DNA from: Mangrovicoccus sp. HB161399
Lineage (GTDB): Bacteria; Pseudomonadota; Alphaproteobacteria; Rhodobacterales; Rhodobacteraceae
NCBI RefSeq assembly: GCF_013184745.1
Contig: NZ_JAATVU010000019.1
Coordinates: forward strand, 1 to 64,000
Direction: 5' to 3'
Length of the DNA: 64,000 nucleotides
Below the pieces are notes generated by a model that was given only the letters and a program-made list of their open reading frames with translations, had not been told where the DNA came from and made no database searches. The stretch's first letter is position 1; every line of letters begins with the position of its first letter. A program made the translations under genes and the position numbers. Positions 33,979 to 42,799 of the stretch are shown here, piece by piece.

Positions 33979-34821
33979 TTATTTCCACTTCATCCGGGTG
34001 AGCATGGCGAAGGCGATGACGATCAGCCCGGCAGAGAGCGCCAGCACGAAGGCCATGGCCGAACCGAACGGCCAGAGGAACTGGTCGATCAGCGCATCGA
34101 CCACGAGGATCGTCGTGGTCTTGACCCGCATGCCGCCGATCAGCGCGGGCGTCACGTAGGAGGAAATCGCCAGCACGAAGACGAGGATGCAGCCCGACTG
34201 AACGCCCGGCATCGACACCGGGAAAGTCACGCGGCGGAACACGGTCAGGCGCGACGCCCCGAGCGAGCGCGCCGCCTGGCCGATGGCCGGGTCGATGCCC
34301 TGCAGCGAGGACAGCAGGGGCAGCACCATGAAGGGCAGGAAGACATGCGCCAGCGCCAGAACGACGCCGAAATCGTTGTACATCAGTTTCAGCGGCCGGA
34401 CGATGATCCCCAGATCCTTCAGCGTCTTGTTGATGACGCCCGTGTTGCCCAGCAGGATCGTCCAGCCATAGCTGCGGATCACGATCCCGACGAGCAGGGG
34501 CGAGAGCACGATGCCGTAGAGGATGCCCCGCCAGCGCCGAGAGGCGGTCGCGATGTGCAGCGCCAGCGGATAGCCGAGCAGCAGGCAGACGGCGGTGGTG
34601 ATGATGCCCAGCCAGAGCGTGTGCGGCAGGGCGGAGAGGTAGTAGTCCTGCGTGAAGAACTGGGCATAGGCCTCGAAGCCGAAGCCCGGATCGAAGGGCT
34701 TTCCCTCGCTGCCGGGCATGCGCAGGCTCATCACCAGCACGTTGATGTAGGGCAGCATCACGAAGAAGAAGATCAGCGCCGCGGCGGGCGCGATCAGCAG
34801 GAGCGGACGGCGGCGGCTCAT
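33979..34821 (-). CDS. ABC importer permease (PotB-like), nucleoside-hydrolase cluster
   Basis: 280 residues, six membrane segments. EAA loop QAARSLGASRLTVFRRVTFPVSMPG near 185-210. A long first periplasmic loop (GFEAYAQFFTQDYYLSALPHTLW) is typical of the PotB half. The start overlaps the ATPase stop by 4 bp. Confidence 0.88.
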   Translation of the reverse strand: MSRRRPLLLIAPAAALIFFFVMLPYINVLVMSLRMPGSEGKPFDPGFGFEAYAQFFTQDYYLSALPHTLWLGIITTAVCLLLGYPLALHIATASRRWRGILYGIVLSPLLVGIVIRSYGWTILLGNTGVINKTLKDLGIIVRPLKLMYNDFGVVLALAHVFLPFMVLPLLSSLQGIDPAIGQAARSLGASRLTVFRRVTFPVSMPGVQSGCILVFVLAISSYVTPALIGGMRVKTTTILVVDALIDQFLWPFGSAMAFVLALSAGLIVIAFAMLTRMKWK

Positions 34822-35876
34822 GCGGCGGCGTCCCTTGCGACCGGCCAGAGCCGCGCCGGATCGAGCAGCAGGCCCACCGCCTGGCCTTCGTCGGCCAGCA
34901 CGTTGGCCGGGGTCTGCACCGCCAGCACGCCGAAATCGGTCGCGATCTCGTAGTCGATGTAGCCGCCGCCGAAGAGCCGCCGCGTGACGCGGCCGCCCAG
35001 ATGCCCCTGCCCCGCCCCGGTCAGCGCGATCTGCTCGGGCCGGGCCATGATGCCGAGGCGCGCGGCGGGCTTCTCCGGCGCGGGAATGGTCAGGGACGCG
35101 CCGCCGGGCAGCGTCAGGTCGATCGTGCCCGCGCCGGGATTGGCGGCCGGCAGGTCGAGGATGTTGGCGTTGCCGACGAAGCGGGCCACGGCTTCGGTCG
35201 AGGGAGTGTTGTAGATCTCCTCCGGCGTGCCTGCCTGCGCGATGGCGCCGTCGAACATGACGACCACGAGGTCGGACATGGTCATCGCCTCGTTCTGGTC
35301 ATGGGTCACGTAGATCGTGGTGATGCCGACCCGCTTCTGCAGGTCGCGGATGAAGCCGCGCATCTCGTCGCGCAGCTTGGCATCGAGGTTCGCCAGCGGC
35401 TCGTCCAGGAGCAGGATCGCGGGCTCGATCACCAGCGCGCGGCCGAGGGCGACGCGCTGCTGCTGGCCGCCCGACAGAGCCTTGGGATAGCGCTCCGCAT
35501 AGGGGGTCAGCTGCACCAGGTCGAGCGTCCTCGCCACGCGCTCGGCGATCTGCGCCTTCGGCACCTTCCGCATCTCCAGCCCGAAGGCCAGGTTCTGCGC
35601 CACGGTCAGGTGCGGGAAGAGCGCGTAGGACTGGAACACCATGCCGATGTCGCGCTTCTCGGGGAGCTTGCGCGAGATGTCCTTGCCGTCGAAGAGGATC
35701 CGGCCGTCGGTCACCTCCTCGAAGCCGGCGATGCAGCGCAGCGTCGTCGACTTGCCGCAGCCCGAGGGCCCCAGCAGCGAGACGAACTGGCCATGGCCGA
35801 CACTCAGCGAGATGCCGCGCAGCGCCGGGGCGCCGCCATAGGATTTGACGAGCGAGAGAAGGGAGACTTCGGTCAT
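34818..35876 (-). CDS. ABC importer ATPase (PotA-like), nucleoside-hydrolase cluster
   Basis: 352 residues. Walker A GPSGCGKST near 34-42, signature LSGGQQQR near 132, Walker B ILLLDEPLANLD near 152-163, switch VTHDQNEAM, and a TOBE domain in the last 110 residues. It is distinct in sequence from the ATPase at 26728-27792, so the two Pot-type importers are separate systems. It follows the binding-protein gene by 63 bp. Confidence 0.9.
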   Translation of the reverse strand: MTEVSLLSLVKSYGGAPALRGISLSVGHGQFVSLLGPSGCGKSTTLRCIAGFEEVTDGRILFDGKDISRKLPEKRDIGMVFQSYALFPHLTVAQNLAFGLEMRKVPKAQIAERVARTLDLVQLTPYAERYPKALSGGQQQRVALGRALVIEPAILLLDEPLANLDAKLRDEMRGFIRDLQKRVGITTIYVTHDQNEAMTMSDLVVVMFDGAIAQAGTPEEIYNTPSTEAVARFVGNANILDLPAANPGAGTIDLTLPGGASLTIPAPEKPAARLGIMARPEQIALTGAGQGHLGGRVTRRLFGGGYIDYEIATDFGVLAVQTPANVLADEGQAVGLLLDPARLWPVARDAAA

Positions 35877-35939
35877 GGAGGGATGGGGTCTTTCTGGCTG
35901 GCCCCGCGCATTCCGGCGCGGGGCGGCTGTGCAGGGTCG

Positions 35940-36986
35940 TCAGGCGCCGAAGATCTCGTTCCAGCGGCGGGCGAATTCCTCGGCATTCGCGTTCATGAAG
36001 TCCCAGTCCCAGTCGATGAACTGCGACATGGCTTCGCCGGAGACGGGAACGTCCTTCGCCAGCTCCTCCGGAACGGTGACGGTCTTGTTGACCGGCGAGA
36101 CGAAGAATTCCTTCATCAGCAGGTCCTGGCCCTTCGGGCCGAGCACGAAGTCGAGATACTTGTAGGCCTGTTCCCGCGCGGGCGTGTTGGCGCAGATGTT
36201 GAAGGTCTGGTCCCACATCATCAGCCCCTCCTCGGGAATGATGCAATCGACCGGCAGGCCCTGGTTGCGCAGGCGCGCGATCTCGCCGAAGTCGAAGGGC
36301 GCGACGGCGATCTCGCCGGTGGCCATGGCCGTGCTCATGTTGAAGTCGGTCTGGTAGACCGGGCCAAGTTCGGCGAGCTTGGCAAAGCCGGTCTCCACGT
36401 CGCGGATGCCCGAGCCGTAGATCATCGAGGTCAGCATCAGGAACATCTTCCCGGCCGAGTTCTTGATGTTGTAGAGGCCGAGCTGGCCGATCAGCTCCTC
36501 GTTCTCCCACAGATCCTTCCACGAGGTCGGCGGGGTCGAGACCATGTCGGTGCGGTAGCCGATGCCGATCGGGGAAATCAGGCCGACCGCCGCCCAGCCG
36601 TCCGACGCCTTGGTCGCCACCGGATAGAGATCCGCGTAATTCGGCACCAGATCGAGATCGAGCTTCTCGAAATAGCCCTCGTCACGCAGGACGGTGGCAT
36701 AGATCTCGTTGGTCATCAGGCAGCCATAGGGCGGGTTCTCCGGCCCGGCAGCGCGCATGTTGGTGGTGTAGACCCGGCCCAGCCCGATATCCAGCTGCGG
36801 CGCGATCCCGGTCTCCTCGGTGAAGCCCGGCACCAGGATGTCGCGCCAGAACTTCTCCCACGAGCCGCCGTAGGTCGTGATCACGAGGTCCTGCGCCTGG
36901 GCATGGACGGCGGGCACGTTCAGCACGGAGGCGCCGCCAAGCGCCACGAGGGCCTGCAGCATGGTGCGGCGGTTCATTTCGGTCAT
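35940..36986 (-). CDS. ABC importer substrate-binding protein (PotD-like), nucleoside-hydrolase cluster
   Basis: 348 residues. N-terminus NRRTMLQALVALGGASVLN is a twin-arginine-like signal with a probable cut after VHA; the mature part begins QDLVITTYGGSWEKFW. The family 1 binding-protein hinge is visible in VSTPPTSWKDLWENEELIG. AAAGGAAA precedes the ATG at 36986; an in-frame ATG three codons later is an alternative. It follows the oxygenase gene by 45 bp. Its ligand is probably the oxygenase or nucleosidase substrate, by context only. Confidence 0.88.
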   Translation of the reverse strand: MTEMNRRTMLQALVALGGASVLNVPAVHAQAQDLVITTYGGSWEKFWRDILVPGFTEETGIAPQLDIGLGRVYTTNMRAAGPENPPYGCLMTNEIYATVLRDEGYFEKLDLDLVPNYADLYPVATKASDGWAAVGLISPIGIGYRTDMVSTPPTSWKDLWENEELIGQLGLYNIKNSAGKMFLMLTSMIYGSGIRDVETGFAKLAELGPVYQTDFNMSTAMATGEIAVAPFDFGEIARLRNQGLPVDCIIPEEGLMMWDQTFNICANTPAREQAYKYLDFVLGPKGQDLLMKEFFVSPVNKTVTVPEELAKDVPVSGEAMSQFIDWDWDFMNANAEEFARRWNEIFGA

Positions 36987-37031
36987 TCGCGCGTTTCCTT
37001 TTCCCTGTTGGCAATCATTGCTGCGGACCCC

Positions 37032-38006
37032 TCAGGAGGCCTTCTTGCGGTAGTCGTAGTTCTTGTTCAGCCGCTCCATCAGGTAGTCGCCATAGAGCAC
37101 CGGCTCCATCTGGGCGACCTCGCCTGCCGCCAGCATCTCGGCGGGGCATTCGACCAGCGCCGACATGGACGGATCGTAGAAGAAGGGCTGGGAATAGCGG
37201 TCGCGCTTCGACAGGTTCTTCACCCGGTGGGGCGTGGAAACGAGGCGGCCGTTCGACCATTTCGCCAGGATGTCGCCCACGTTCATCACGAAGGTGCCCG
37301 GGATCGGCGGCGCGGGGATCCAGTCGCCGTTCTTGTTGCGCACTTCCAGACCGCCGACATCGTCCTGCTTCAGCAGGGTGACGAAGCCGTAATCCGTGTG
37401 CGGCGCGGACCCGAAGAGCGCCTCCTCGTCGGGCTGCTCGGGATAGTGCAGCAGGCGCAGGAACAGCGTCGGGTTGACGAAATGCCTGTCGAACCAGTCG
37501 CGCGGCAGACCGAGCGCCTCGGCGATGCCGCCCGCGATGCACCGGCCCAGCCCGGTCATCGCCGCCATGTAGGCATGGGCGGTTTCCTCGAGCTCGGGCA
37601 GCGTTTCGGGAAACTGGTTCGGTCCCTGGATCGGCTCGCCCGCATAGGGCGCGTCCTCGGGCACCTCATGCATGATCATCAGGCTTTCCGACTGGTTCGG
37701 CTTCGTCACCTTCGCCACCGAGGAGGTCACGATCGTCGAGGTCGACATCGGCATGTAGCCGCGGTGGAAGCCGTTGATCTTCAGCTTCATCTTCTCGTCG
37801 AGCGGCAGGTCATGGAAGGCCATGTTCATCTGCCGCATGCGCTCCACCAGGTCCTCGGGAACGCCATGGCCCGCGAGATAGGCGAAGCCCGACGTGGTCA
37901 GCGCATCGTTCAGCGCCGCGACCGATGCCGCCCGTGCCTCCGGCGCCGCCCCGTCGGCCAGACCCGAGAGGTCCACCACCGGGATGTTGTCGAATTCACC
38001 TTTCAT
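37032..38006 (-). CDS. 2-oxoglutarate/Fe(II)-type oxygenase, isopenicillin-N-synthase-like
   Basis: 324 residues. N-terminal DIOX_N part with IPVVDLSGL near 8-16 and GFAYLAGHGVP near 40-50; C-terminal 2OG-FeII core with Fe ligands His203, Asp205 (APHTDYGF) and His260 (STPHRV), and Arg270-Tyr-Ser272 for 2-oxoglutarate binding. Length and motifs are complete, so it should be active as a hydroxylase or demethylase. The start ATG at 38006 begins at the family-typical N-terminus. It heads the operon of the PotABCD-type importer and GntR regulator, and it is divergent from a nucleoside hydrolase. Thymine-7-hydroxylase-like or N-demethylating activity on a nucleobase is one possibility. Confidence 0.88.
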   Translation of the reverse strand: MKGEFDNIPVVDLSGLADGAAPEARAASVAALNDALTTSGFAYLAGHGVPEDLVERMRQMNMAFHDLPLDEKMKLKINGFHRGYMPMSTSTIVTSSVAKVTKPNQSESLMIMHEVPEDAPYAGEPIQGPNQFPETLPELEETAHAYMAAMTGLGRCIAGGIAEALGLPRDWFDRHFVNPTLFLRLLHYPEQPDEEALFGSAPHTDYGFVTLLKQDDVGGLEVRNKNGDWIPAPPIPGTFVMNVGDILAKWSNGRLVSTPHRVKNLSKRDRYSQPFFYDPSMSALVECPAEMLAAGEVAQMEPVLYGDYLMERLNKNYDYRKKAS

Positions 38007-38029
38007 CGCGCGTCTCCTGTTCTGGATAT

Positions 38030-38037
38030 TGTATACA
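38030..38037. promoter_or_regulatory. TGTATACA palindrome, candidate GntR operator
   Basis: TGTATACA at 38030-38037, within ATTGTATACAGA, lies 24 bp upstream of the oxygenase start and about 150 bp from the divergent nucleoside hydrolase start. GntR proteins of the FCD subgroup commonly bind TGTATACA-centred dyads, and such a regulator is the last gene of this operon. Confidence 0.6.
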
Positions 38038-38184
38038 GAAAAGGCAAAGGCGCGGAATTTTGAAGCGGAAAGTGGCCGCGGCCGTTCGGAATCCGGGAAA
38101 ACCTGCATTTTTGGCAAAAGTTTTCTCGCTCTCCGGCAATTCTGCCGCAGATATGGGCGCGACATGCACCAGAAGGACCGCGAG

Positions 38185-39138
38185 ATGCCTCCCATTCCCG
38201 TCATCATCGACACCGATCCCGGCCAGGACGACGCTTTCGCGATCCTCCTGGCGCTGGCCGCGCCGGAGATCGACGTCCTCGGCCTGACCACGGTGGCGGG
38301 CAACATGGGACTGCCCCAGACCACCGACAACGCCCGCCGCATCGTCGAGCTTGCCGGGCATGGCGCCCTGCCCGTCCACGCGGGCTGTGCCCGGCCGCTG
38401 ATGCGCGCGCCGCGTCCGGTGCCCGAGATCCATGGCGAAACCGGCATCGACGGCTGGGACTGGGCGGAGGCCGCCGAAGGACCCGCGCCGGGCCATGGCG
38501 TCGATTTCATCATCGACACGGTTCTGGCCCATCCCGAACCCGTCACGATGATCCTGCTGGGCCCGCAGACCAATTTCGCCATGGCGCTGCGCCGCGCGCC
38601 CGAGATCGCGGAGAACATTGCCCGCGTCGTCTTCATGGGCGGCGGCTATTTCGAGGGCGGCAACATGACCCCGGCGGCGGAATACAACATCCTCGTCGAC
38701 CCCGAGGCCGCGCGGATCACGCTGGGCTCGGGCATTCCGGTGACCGCCGTGCCGCTCGACTGCACGCACAACTGCGCCGCGCCGGTGGGCTGGTCGGAGG
38801 TGCTGGCCAGGCATTCCCAGCCGGTGATGCAGGCCTGCGCAGGCATGATGGAGTTCTTCGAGCGCTACGGCAACGCCAAGCACGGCACTGCCTCGCGGCC
38901 GCTGCATGACGCGGTCGCCGTCGCCGCGCTGATCTGGCCGGAGCTGTTCGAGGGCCGGCTCTGCCCGGTAGACGTCGAATGCGCGGGCGAGCTGACCACC
39001 GGCATGACCGTGGTCGACTGGCTGCGCCAGACCGGCAAGCCAGACAACTGCCTGTGGCTGAACGGCTGCAGCGATCCCCAGGCGGTCTATGACCGGATGG
39101 AAGCGGCGCTGGCGCGGCTGGGTCAGCCCGGCGCGTAA
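38185..39138 (+). CDS. Inosine/uridine-preferring nucleoside hydrolase
   Basis: 317 residues from ATG 38185, which has AAGGA about 7 bp upstream; an ATG at 38164 is an alternative start. The Ca-binding signature IDTDPGQDDA has D9, D11, D15 and D16; the later Asp in LHDAVAVAAL and the NILVDPEAA segment are also typical. Such enzymes cleave the N-glycosidic bond of ribonucleosides in the cytoplasm. It is divergent from the oxygenase-importer operon across a spacer with a GntR-type palindrome. Its 3' end overlaps the converging aminotransferase gene by 16 bp. The base specificity cannot be read from the motifs. Confidence 0.9.
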   Translation: MPPIPVIIDTDPGQDDAFAILLALAAPEIDVLGLTTVAGNMGLPQTTDNARRIVELAGHGALPVHAGCARPLMRAPRPVPEIHGETGIDGWDWAEAAEGPAPGHGVDFIIDTVLAHPEPVTMILLGPQTNFAMALRRAPEIAENIARVVFMGGGYFEGGNMTPAAEYNILVDPEAARITLGSGIPVTAVPLDCTHNCAAPVGWSEVLARHSQPVMQACAGMMEFFERYGNAKHGTASRPLHDAVAVAALIWPELFEGRLCPVDVECAGELTTGMTVVDWLRQTGKPDNCLWLNGCSDPQAVYDRMEAALARLGQPGA

Positions 39139-40028
39139 TCCACCGGCGTGGCGTGCCAGCCTTCGGCGCGCTTCTTCCAGAACCGGTCATGGATCTGCAT
39201 CGACAGCGGTCCGGGCCGGTCATTGCCCATAATCCGTCCGTCGATGCGCGAGGCGGGCATGATCCCTCCGGCGGTGGTGGCGGCGAAAATCTCGTCAGCC
39301 GCGCGAAACTCGTCCGCGGGCAGCGGCCGGATTTCGACCGTGATGCCCAGTTCTCCGCACAGTTCGAAGACCGAGGCGCGGGTGATGCCCTCCAGCGCGC
39401 CGCGGTCGGGGGTGACGACGCGGCCATCGCGGATGCAGAAGATGTTGAAGCCGGGGCCTTCGGTGACATTGCCGTCGGCGTCGAGCAGGATGGCGAAATC
39501 CGCGCCCGCCGCCTCTGCCTCGAACTGGCCCTCGGTAAGGTCGCCCCAGTGGAAGTTCTTCACCCGCGGATCGAAGCTCTCGGGCGGGATGCGGCGCACC
39601 TGCGGGATCATCAGGTGCACGCCGCGGGCGATCATCTCGGGCGGCGCGACCCAGGCCCAGGGCAGCGCCATGCAGATCAGGTAAGCGGGGACATGGGCCG
39701 GGTGGCGCGCCGCGCCGGGCGGCGGCACGGACCGCAGGCAGTCCATCGCCACATAGGCGGAGCGCAGGCCGGAGGCCGCCACGACGCGGTGGAGGATGTC
39801 GCGGATGTCATCGTCGCTCTGGCCCGGATCCATGCGCAGCCGGGCCATCGAGGCGCGGAAGCGGCGGATATGGTCGTCGAGCCGGAAGAAGTTTCCCTCC
39901 CAGACGCCGACCACGTCATAGGTCACGTCGGAGCGGCGGTAGCCCCAATGGGTAACGGGGATCTTCGCCTCCGCCACCGGCATGATGCGTCCGTCCATCC
40001 AGGCGGCACCTTTCGAGAAATCCTGCAT
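39123..40028 (-). CDS. Class IV PLP-dependent aminotransferase
   Basis: 301 residues. PLP lysine is probably Lys157 in RVKNFHWGDL; PLP phosphate-binding features GPGFNIF near 190-200 and LEGITRASV near 215; the tail carries TTAGGIMPASRIDG. Relatives include branched-chain amino acid, D-amino acid and (R)-selective amine transaminases. The N-terminal HWGYRRSDVTYDVV resembles the (R)-amine/D-amino acid group more than BCAT. It follows the NitT/TauT-type ATPase gene by 100 bp on the same strand, so it may convert the imported compound. The stop codon region overlaps the nucleoside hydrolase tail-to-tail. Confidence 0.85.
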   Translation of the reverse strand: MQDFSKGAAWMDGRIMPVAEAKIPVTHWGYRRSDVTYDVVGVWEGNFFRLDDHIRRFRASMARLRMDPGQSDDDIRDILHRVVAASGLRSAYVAMDCLRSVPPPGAARHPAHVPAYLICMALPWAWVAPPEMIARGVHLMIPQVRRIPPESFDPRVKNFHWGDLTEGQFEAEAAGADFAILLDADGNVTEGPGFNIFCIRDGRVVTPDRGALEGITRASVFELCGELGITVEIRPLPADEFRAADEIFAATTAGGIMPASRIDGRIMGNDRPGPLSMQIHDRFWKKRAEGWHATPVDYAPG

Positions 40029-40128
40029 GCTGCGCTTTCCTTGCGGCACCGCCGCCTCGCTCGGGCTGATCCGGCGACCCTGCCCCGCGCTCCCGGACAA
40101 GGCCAGAGGCCGCCCGGTCGCAGCCCTG

Positions 40129-40878
40129 TCAGAGCGCAGCGCCGATGCGTCCCGCATAGGCCCCCAGCGCCTCGGACCCGCGGGCGCGCGGGCGGGGCAG
40201 GTCGATGGAAAGATCCAGCGCGATGCCCGCCGGCCGGCCAGATAGCACGATCACCCGGTCGGCCAGAAAGGCCGCCTCGGCAATGTCATGGGTGACGAAA
40301 AGCACGGCCTTGCCGCTTTCCGCCCAGATCCGCAGCACCTCGTCCTGCAGGCTTTCGCGGGTCAGCGCATCGACCGCCGAGAAGGGCTCGTCCATCAACA
40401 GGATATCCGGGTTCACGGCCAGCGCCCGGGCGATGCCGCCGCGCTGGACCTGCCCGCCCGACAGCTGGTGGGGATAGCGCTCGGCCATGGCCTCCAGCCC
40501 GGTCAGGCGCAGCACCTCGGCGATGCGTCGGTCGCGCTCGGCGGCGCTGACCTTCAGCCCCTCCAGCCCGTAGCCGATGTTGGCACGCAGGGTCCGCCAC
40601 GGCATCAGCCGCCCGTCCTGGAAGACGATGGAGCGGCGGCGGCGGTCCTTCGCCTCGGGGGTCGTCACGGTCACCCGGCCGCGTTCCGGCGCGACCAGCC
40701 CGCCGACCACGCGCAGCAGCGTCGACTTGCCGACGCCGGACCCGCCGACGATGGCGACGAATTCGCCCGGTTTCACGGCCAGATTGAAATCCTGGAGCAC
40801 CGGCTGCGGCGCATCGGGATAGCTCAGCGTGATGCCCTCGGCCTCGATCACCGGCGTTGCGGTCAGTTCGGACGCCAT
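40129..40878 (-). CDS. NitT/TauT-type ABC importer ATPase
   Basis: 249 residues. Walker A GGSGVGKST near 43-51, signature LSGGQVQR near 138, Walker B ILLMDEPFSAVD near 158-169, switch VTHDIAEAAF. This DIAEA/FSAVD combination is typical of the SsuB/TauB group. The start overlaps the permease gene by 16 bp. Confidence 0.9.
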   Translation of the reverse strand: MASELTATPVIEAEGITLSYPDAPQPVLQDFNLAVKPGEFVAIVGGSGVGKSTLLRVVGGLVAPERGRVTVTTPEAKDRRRRSIVFQDGRLMPWRTLRANIGYGLEGLKVSAAERDRRIAEVLRLTGLEAMAERYPHQLSGGQVQRGGIARALAVNPDILLMDEPFSAVDALTRESLQDEVLRIWAESGKAVLFVTHDIAEAAFLADRVIVLSGRPAGIALDLSIDLPRPRARGSEALGAYAGRIGAAL

Positions 40879-41624
40879 GACAGCAGCCTCCTCTCGATCC
40901 GGCCGAAAATGCCGTCGCTCAGCGTGTAGACGGCGGAAATCGCCAGCATGTAGACCACCACCGCCTCGTAGGCGCCGACGCCTGCGGCGGCGTTCATCTC
41001 CTGCCCCATGCCGGGCACGCCCAGAAGTTCGGCAGCGATCAGCGTCATCCAGGCCTGGCCGACCCCGGTCCTCAGCCCCGCCAGCAGGCCGGGCGCGGCG
41101 GCAGGCAGCGTGACGGAGCGGTGCAGCCTGATGTAGCCGTCCTGGCCGAAGGCCCTAGCCAGCTCGCGGAAGCGCGGATCCACGTTCTTCACCGCGGCAT
41201 AGGTGGCGAAGTAGTTCACCCAGAACACGCCGATGGCGATGACGAAGGCGGCGCCGGCATGGCTGACCTTGAACCAGGCGATGGCGAAGACCACCCAGGC
41301 CAGTGGCGGAATGGGGCGCAGGATCCGCGCCAGCCAGGACTGCAGGCCCTCGAACGTGCTGCTCGTGGCCGCGGCAAAGCCCACCGCAACGCCGAAGAGG
41401 CTGCCGAGGCCGAGACCCCAGACGTAGTGCACGAGGCTCGATCCGATGGCCGGCAACAGCCGGCCGGAGACCAGTTCGTCCTCGAAGGCCTTCGGGATCG
41501 CCGCCGGGTCGGGCAGCGTTCCGCGCGGCGCCCAGCCGAAGGTGCCCGCCGCCTTCCAGACGGCGAGAAAGATCAGCAGCCCGGCAAGGCCGAGCAGCGC
41601 AGGGCGCGCGCGCGTCAGGGTCAT
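40863..41624 (-). CDS. NitT/TauT-type ABC importer permease
   Basis: 253 residues, six membrane segments, opening TRARPALLGLAGLLIFLAVW. EAA-type loop ELARAFGQDGYIRLHRSVTLPAAAPG near 150-178, as in SsuC/TauC. The start is 2 bp downstream of the binding-protein stop. Confidence 0.9.
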   Translation of the reverse strand: MTLTRARPALLGLAGLLIFLAVWKAAGTFGWAPRGTLPDPAAIPKAFEDELVSGRLLPAIGSSLVHYVWGLGLGSLFGVAVGFAAATSSTFEGLQSWLARILRPIPPLAWVVFAIAWFKVSHAGAAFVIAIGVFWVNYFATYAAVKNVDPRFRELARAFGQDGYIRLHRSVTLPAAAPGLLAGLRTGVGQAWMTLIAAELLGVPGMGQEMNAAAGVGAYEAVVVYMLAISAVYTLSDGIFGRIERRLLSWRPN

Positions 41625-41626
41625 GA

Positions 41627-42637
41627 TCAGTTCCCGGACGTGCCGCCATAGAGGCCGAGGTCGAAGAGCGCGTCGAGATCGACGGCTTGCTTCAGCGTGC
41701 CCTGGGCCTCCTGGAAGTCGTGCATCGCCTTGGTGCCCGCGGTAATCCGGTTCGGATCGGCAACGAAGCCGTCATGCGAGCGGACGATCGCCGCCTTCAC
41801 GATCTCCGGGTCGAGCCGCCCGCCGCCGACGTATTTCGCGACCGCCGCCGTGGCGGCCTCGGGGTCGTCGCGCAGCAGCTCGGTAGCACGCTCATGCGCA
41901 GCGACCAGCGCGACGATGGCATCGCGGTGATCGGCGATGGTGCCCTCGCGCACCGCCAGGACGGCGCCCGGCTGGTCCGGGAACAGCTCGCCGCCCGCCG
42001 CGACGACCTTGGCCTCGGGATCGCGGGCCAGGACCGAGCTGACTACCGGCTCCAGGATCGCGGCACCGTCGACCGCGCCGGTCAGAAGCGCCTGCTGAAC
42101 CTGGGCCGCCCCCTGATAGACGATGTCGACCGCATCCGGACCGGTGCCCAGCCCGTTCTGCAGCCAGTATTGCAGCACGGTCTCCGGCACGGAGCCGGTC
42201 GGGAAGGTTGCGATCACCGGCTTGCGGCCCTTGTCCTCGGCGAAGCGGGCAAAGGCGGTGGCGGCGTCATCGTCGAAATAGGGCGCCAGGTCGCCGAGCG
42301 CGACGACCGAGATCTGCTCCACGATGTTGGAGGCCACGACCTTGATGTCGGCGCCCTTTGCGCGGGCGACCATCGCCGGGCCGATGCCGAAATAGGCGAC
42401 GTCCAGCTGGCCGGCCAGCAGCGCCTGCACCATGGCCGGGCCGTTCTGGAACTGCACCAGCTCGGGCTCGATCCCGGCCTCGTCCATCCAGCCTTCTTCG
42501 AGGGTGACGAAAAGCTGGGCGTCCGGCAGGATCGGCATGTAGCCGATTTCCAGCGCCAGCTTGTCTGCGGCCGAAGCCGAGGTTGCGAGGCCCAGGGCGG
42601 CAAGCCCGGCCAGGATCGGTGCCTTGAACTGAATCAT
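41627..42637 (-). CDS. NitT/TauT-type ABC importer substrate-binding protein
   Basis: 336 residues. A Sec signal peptide covers about residues 1-23 (LAGLAALGLATSASA). The mature part starts KLALEIGYMPILPDAQLFV, the NMT1/SsuA-like fold, with FQNGPAMVQALLAGQLDVAYFG near 62-84 and GAVDGAAILEP near 190. Family ligands include sulfonates, taurine, nitrate and pyrimidine precursors. It leads the operon of permease, ATPase and class IV aminotransferase, so an amino-group-bearing ligand is possible. Confidence 0.88.
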   Translation of the reverse strand: MIQFKAPILAGLAALGLATSASAADKLALEIGYMPILPDAQLFVTLEEGWMDEAGIEPELVQFQNGPAMVQALLAGQLDVAYFGIGPAMVARAKGADIKVVASNIVEQISVVALGDLAPYFDDDAATAFARFAEDKGRKPVIATFPTGSVPETVLQYWLQNGLGTGPDAVDIVYQGAAQVQQALLTGAVDGAAILEPVVSSVLARDPEAKVVAAGGELFPDQPGAVLAVREGTIADHRDAIVALVAAHERATELLRDDPEAATAAVAKYVGGGRLDPEIVKAAIVRSHDGFVADPNRITAGTKAMHDFQEAQGTLKQAVDLDALFDLGLYGGTSGN

Positions 42638-42672
42638 CCGTCATCTCCCCGAGGGTTCGAGCCTCATCTGGT

Positions 42673-42719
42673 CCATTTTCCCCGTCAGGGAAAGAGCTGG
42701 CGCAGAAATGGGGAAATGG
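42673..42719. promoter_or_regulatory. Imperfect CCATTTTCCCC/GGGGAAATGG dyad upstream of the NitT/TauT operon
   Basis: The arms lie at 42673-42683 and 42710-42719, with one extra T in the left arm. It is located 36-82 bp upstream of the binding-protein start, where an operator would be expected. Confidence 0.35.
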
Positions 42720-42746
42720 TTCCGGTGTATTGGCCATAACCGGAAC
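42719..42746. promoter_or_regulatory. GTTCCGGT N12 ACCGGAAC inverted repeat
   Basis: Perfect 8 bp arms with an interior that itself contains TGGCCA. It sits 54 bp beyond the TRIC gene stop and 82 bp before the NitT/TauT binding-protein start. It may be a regulator site or the terminator of the TRIC gene; no T-run follows on the minus strand. Confidence 0.45.
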
Positions 42747-42799
42747 GCACATCCTGCGCACGGCAAGGGGATCGAACGCTGCCGGCAGCGTCCGCGGCG

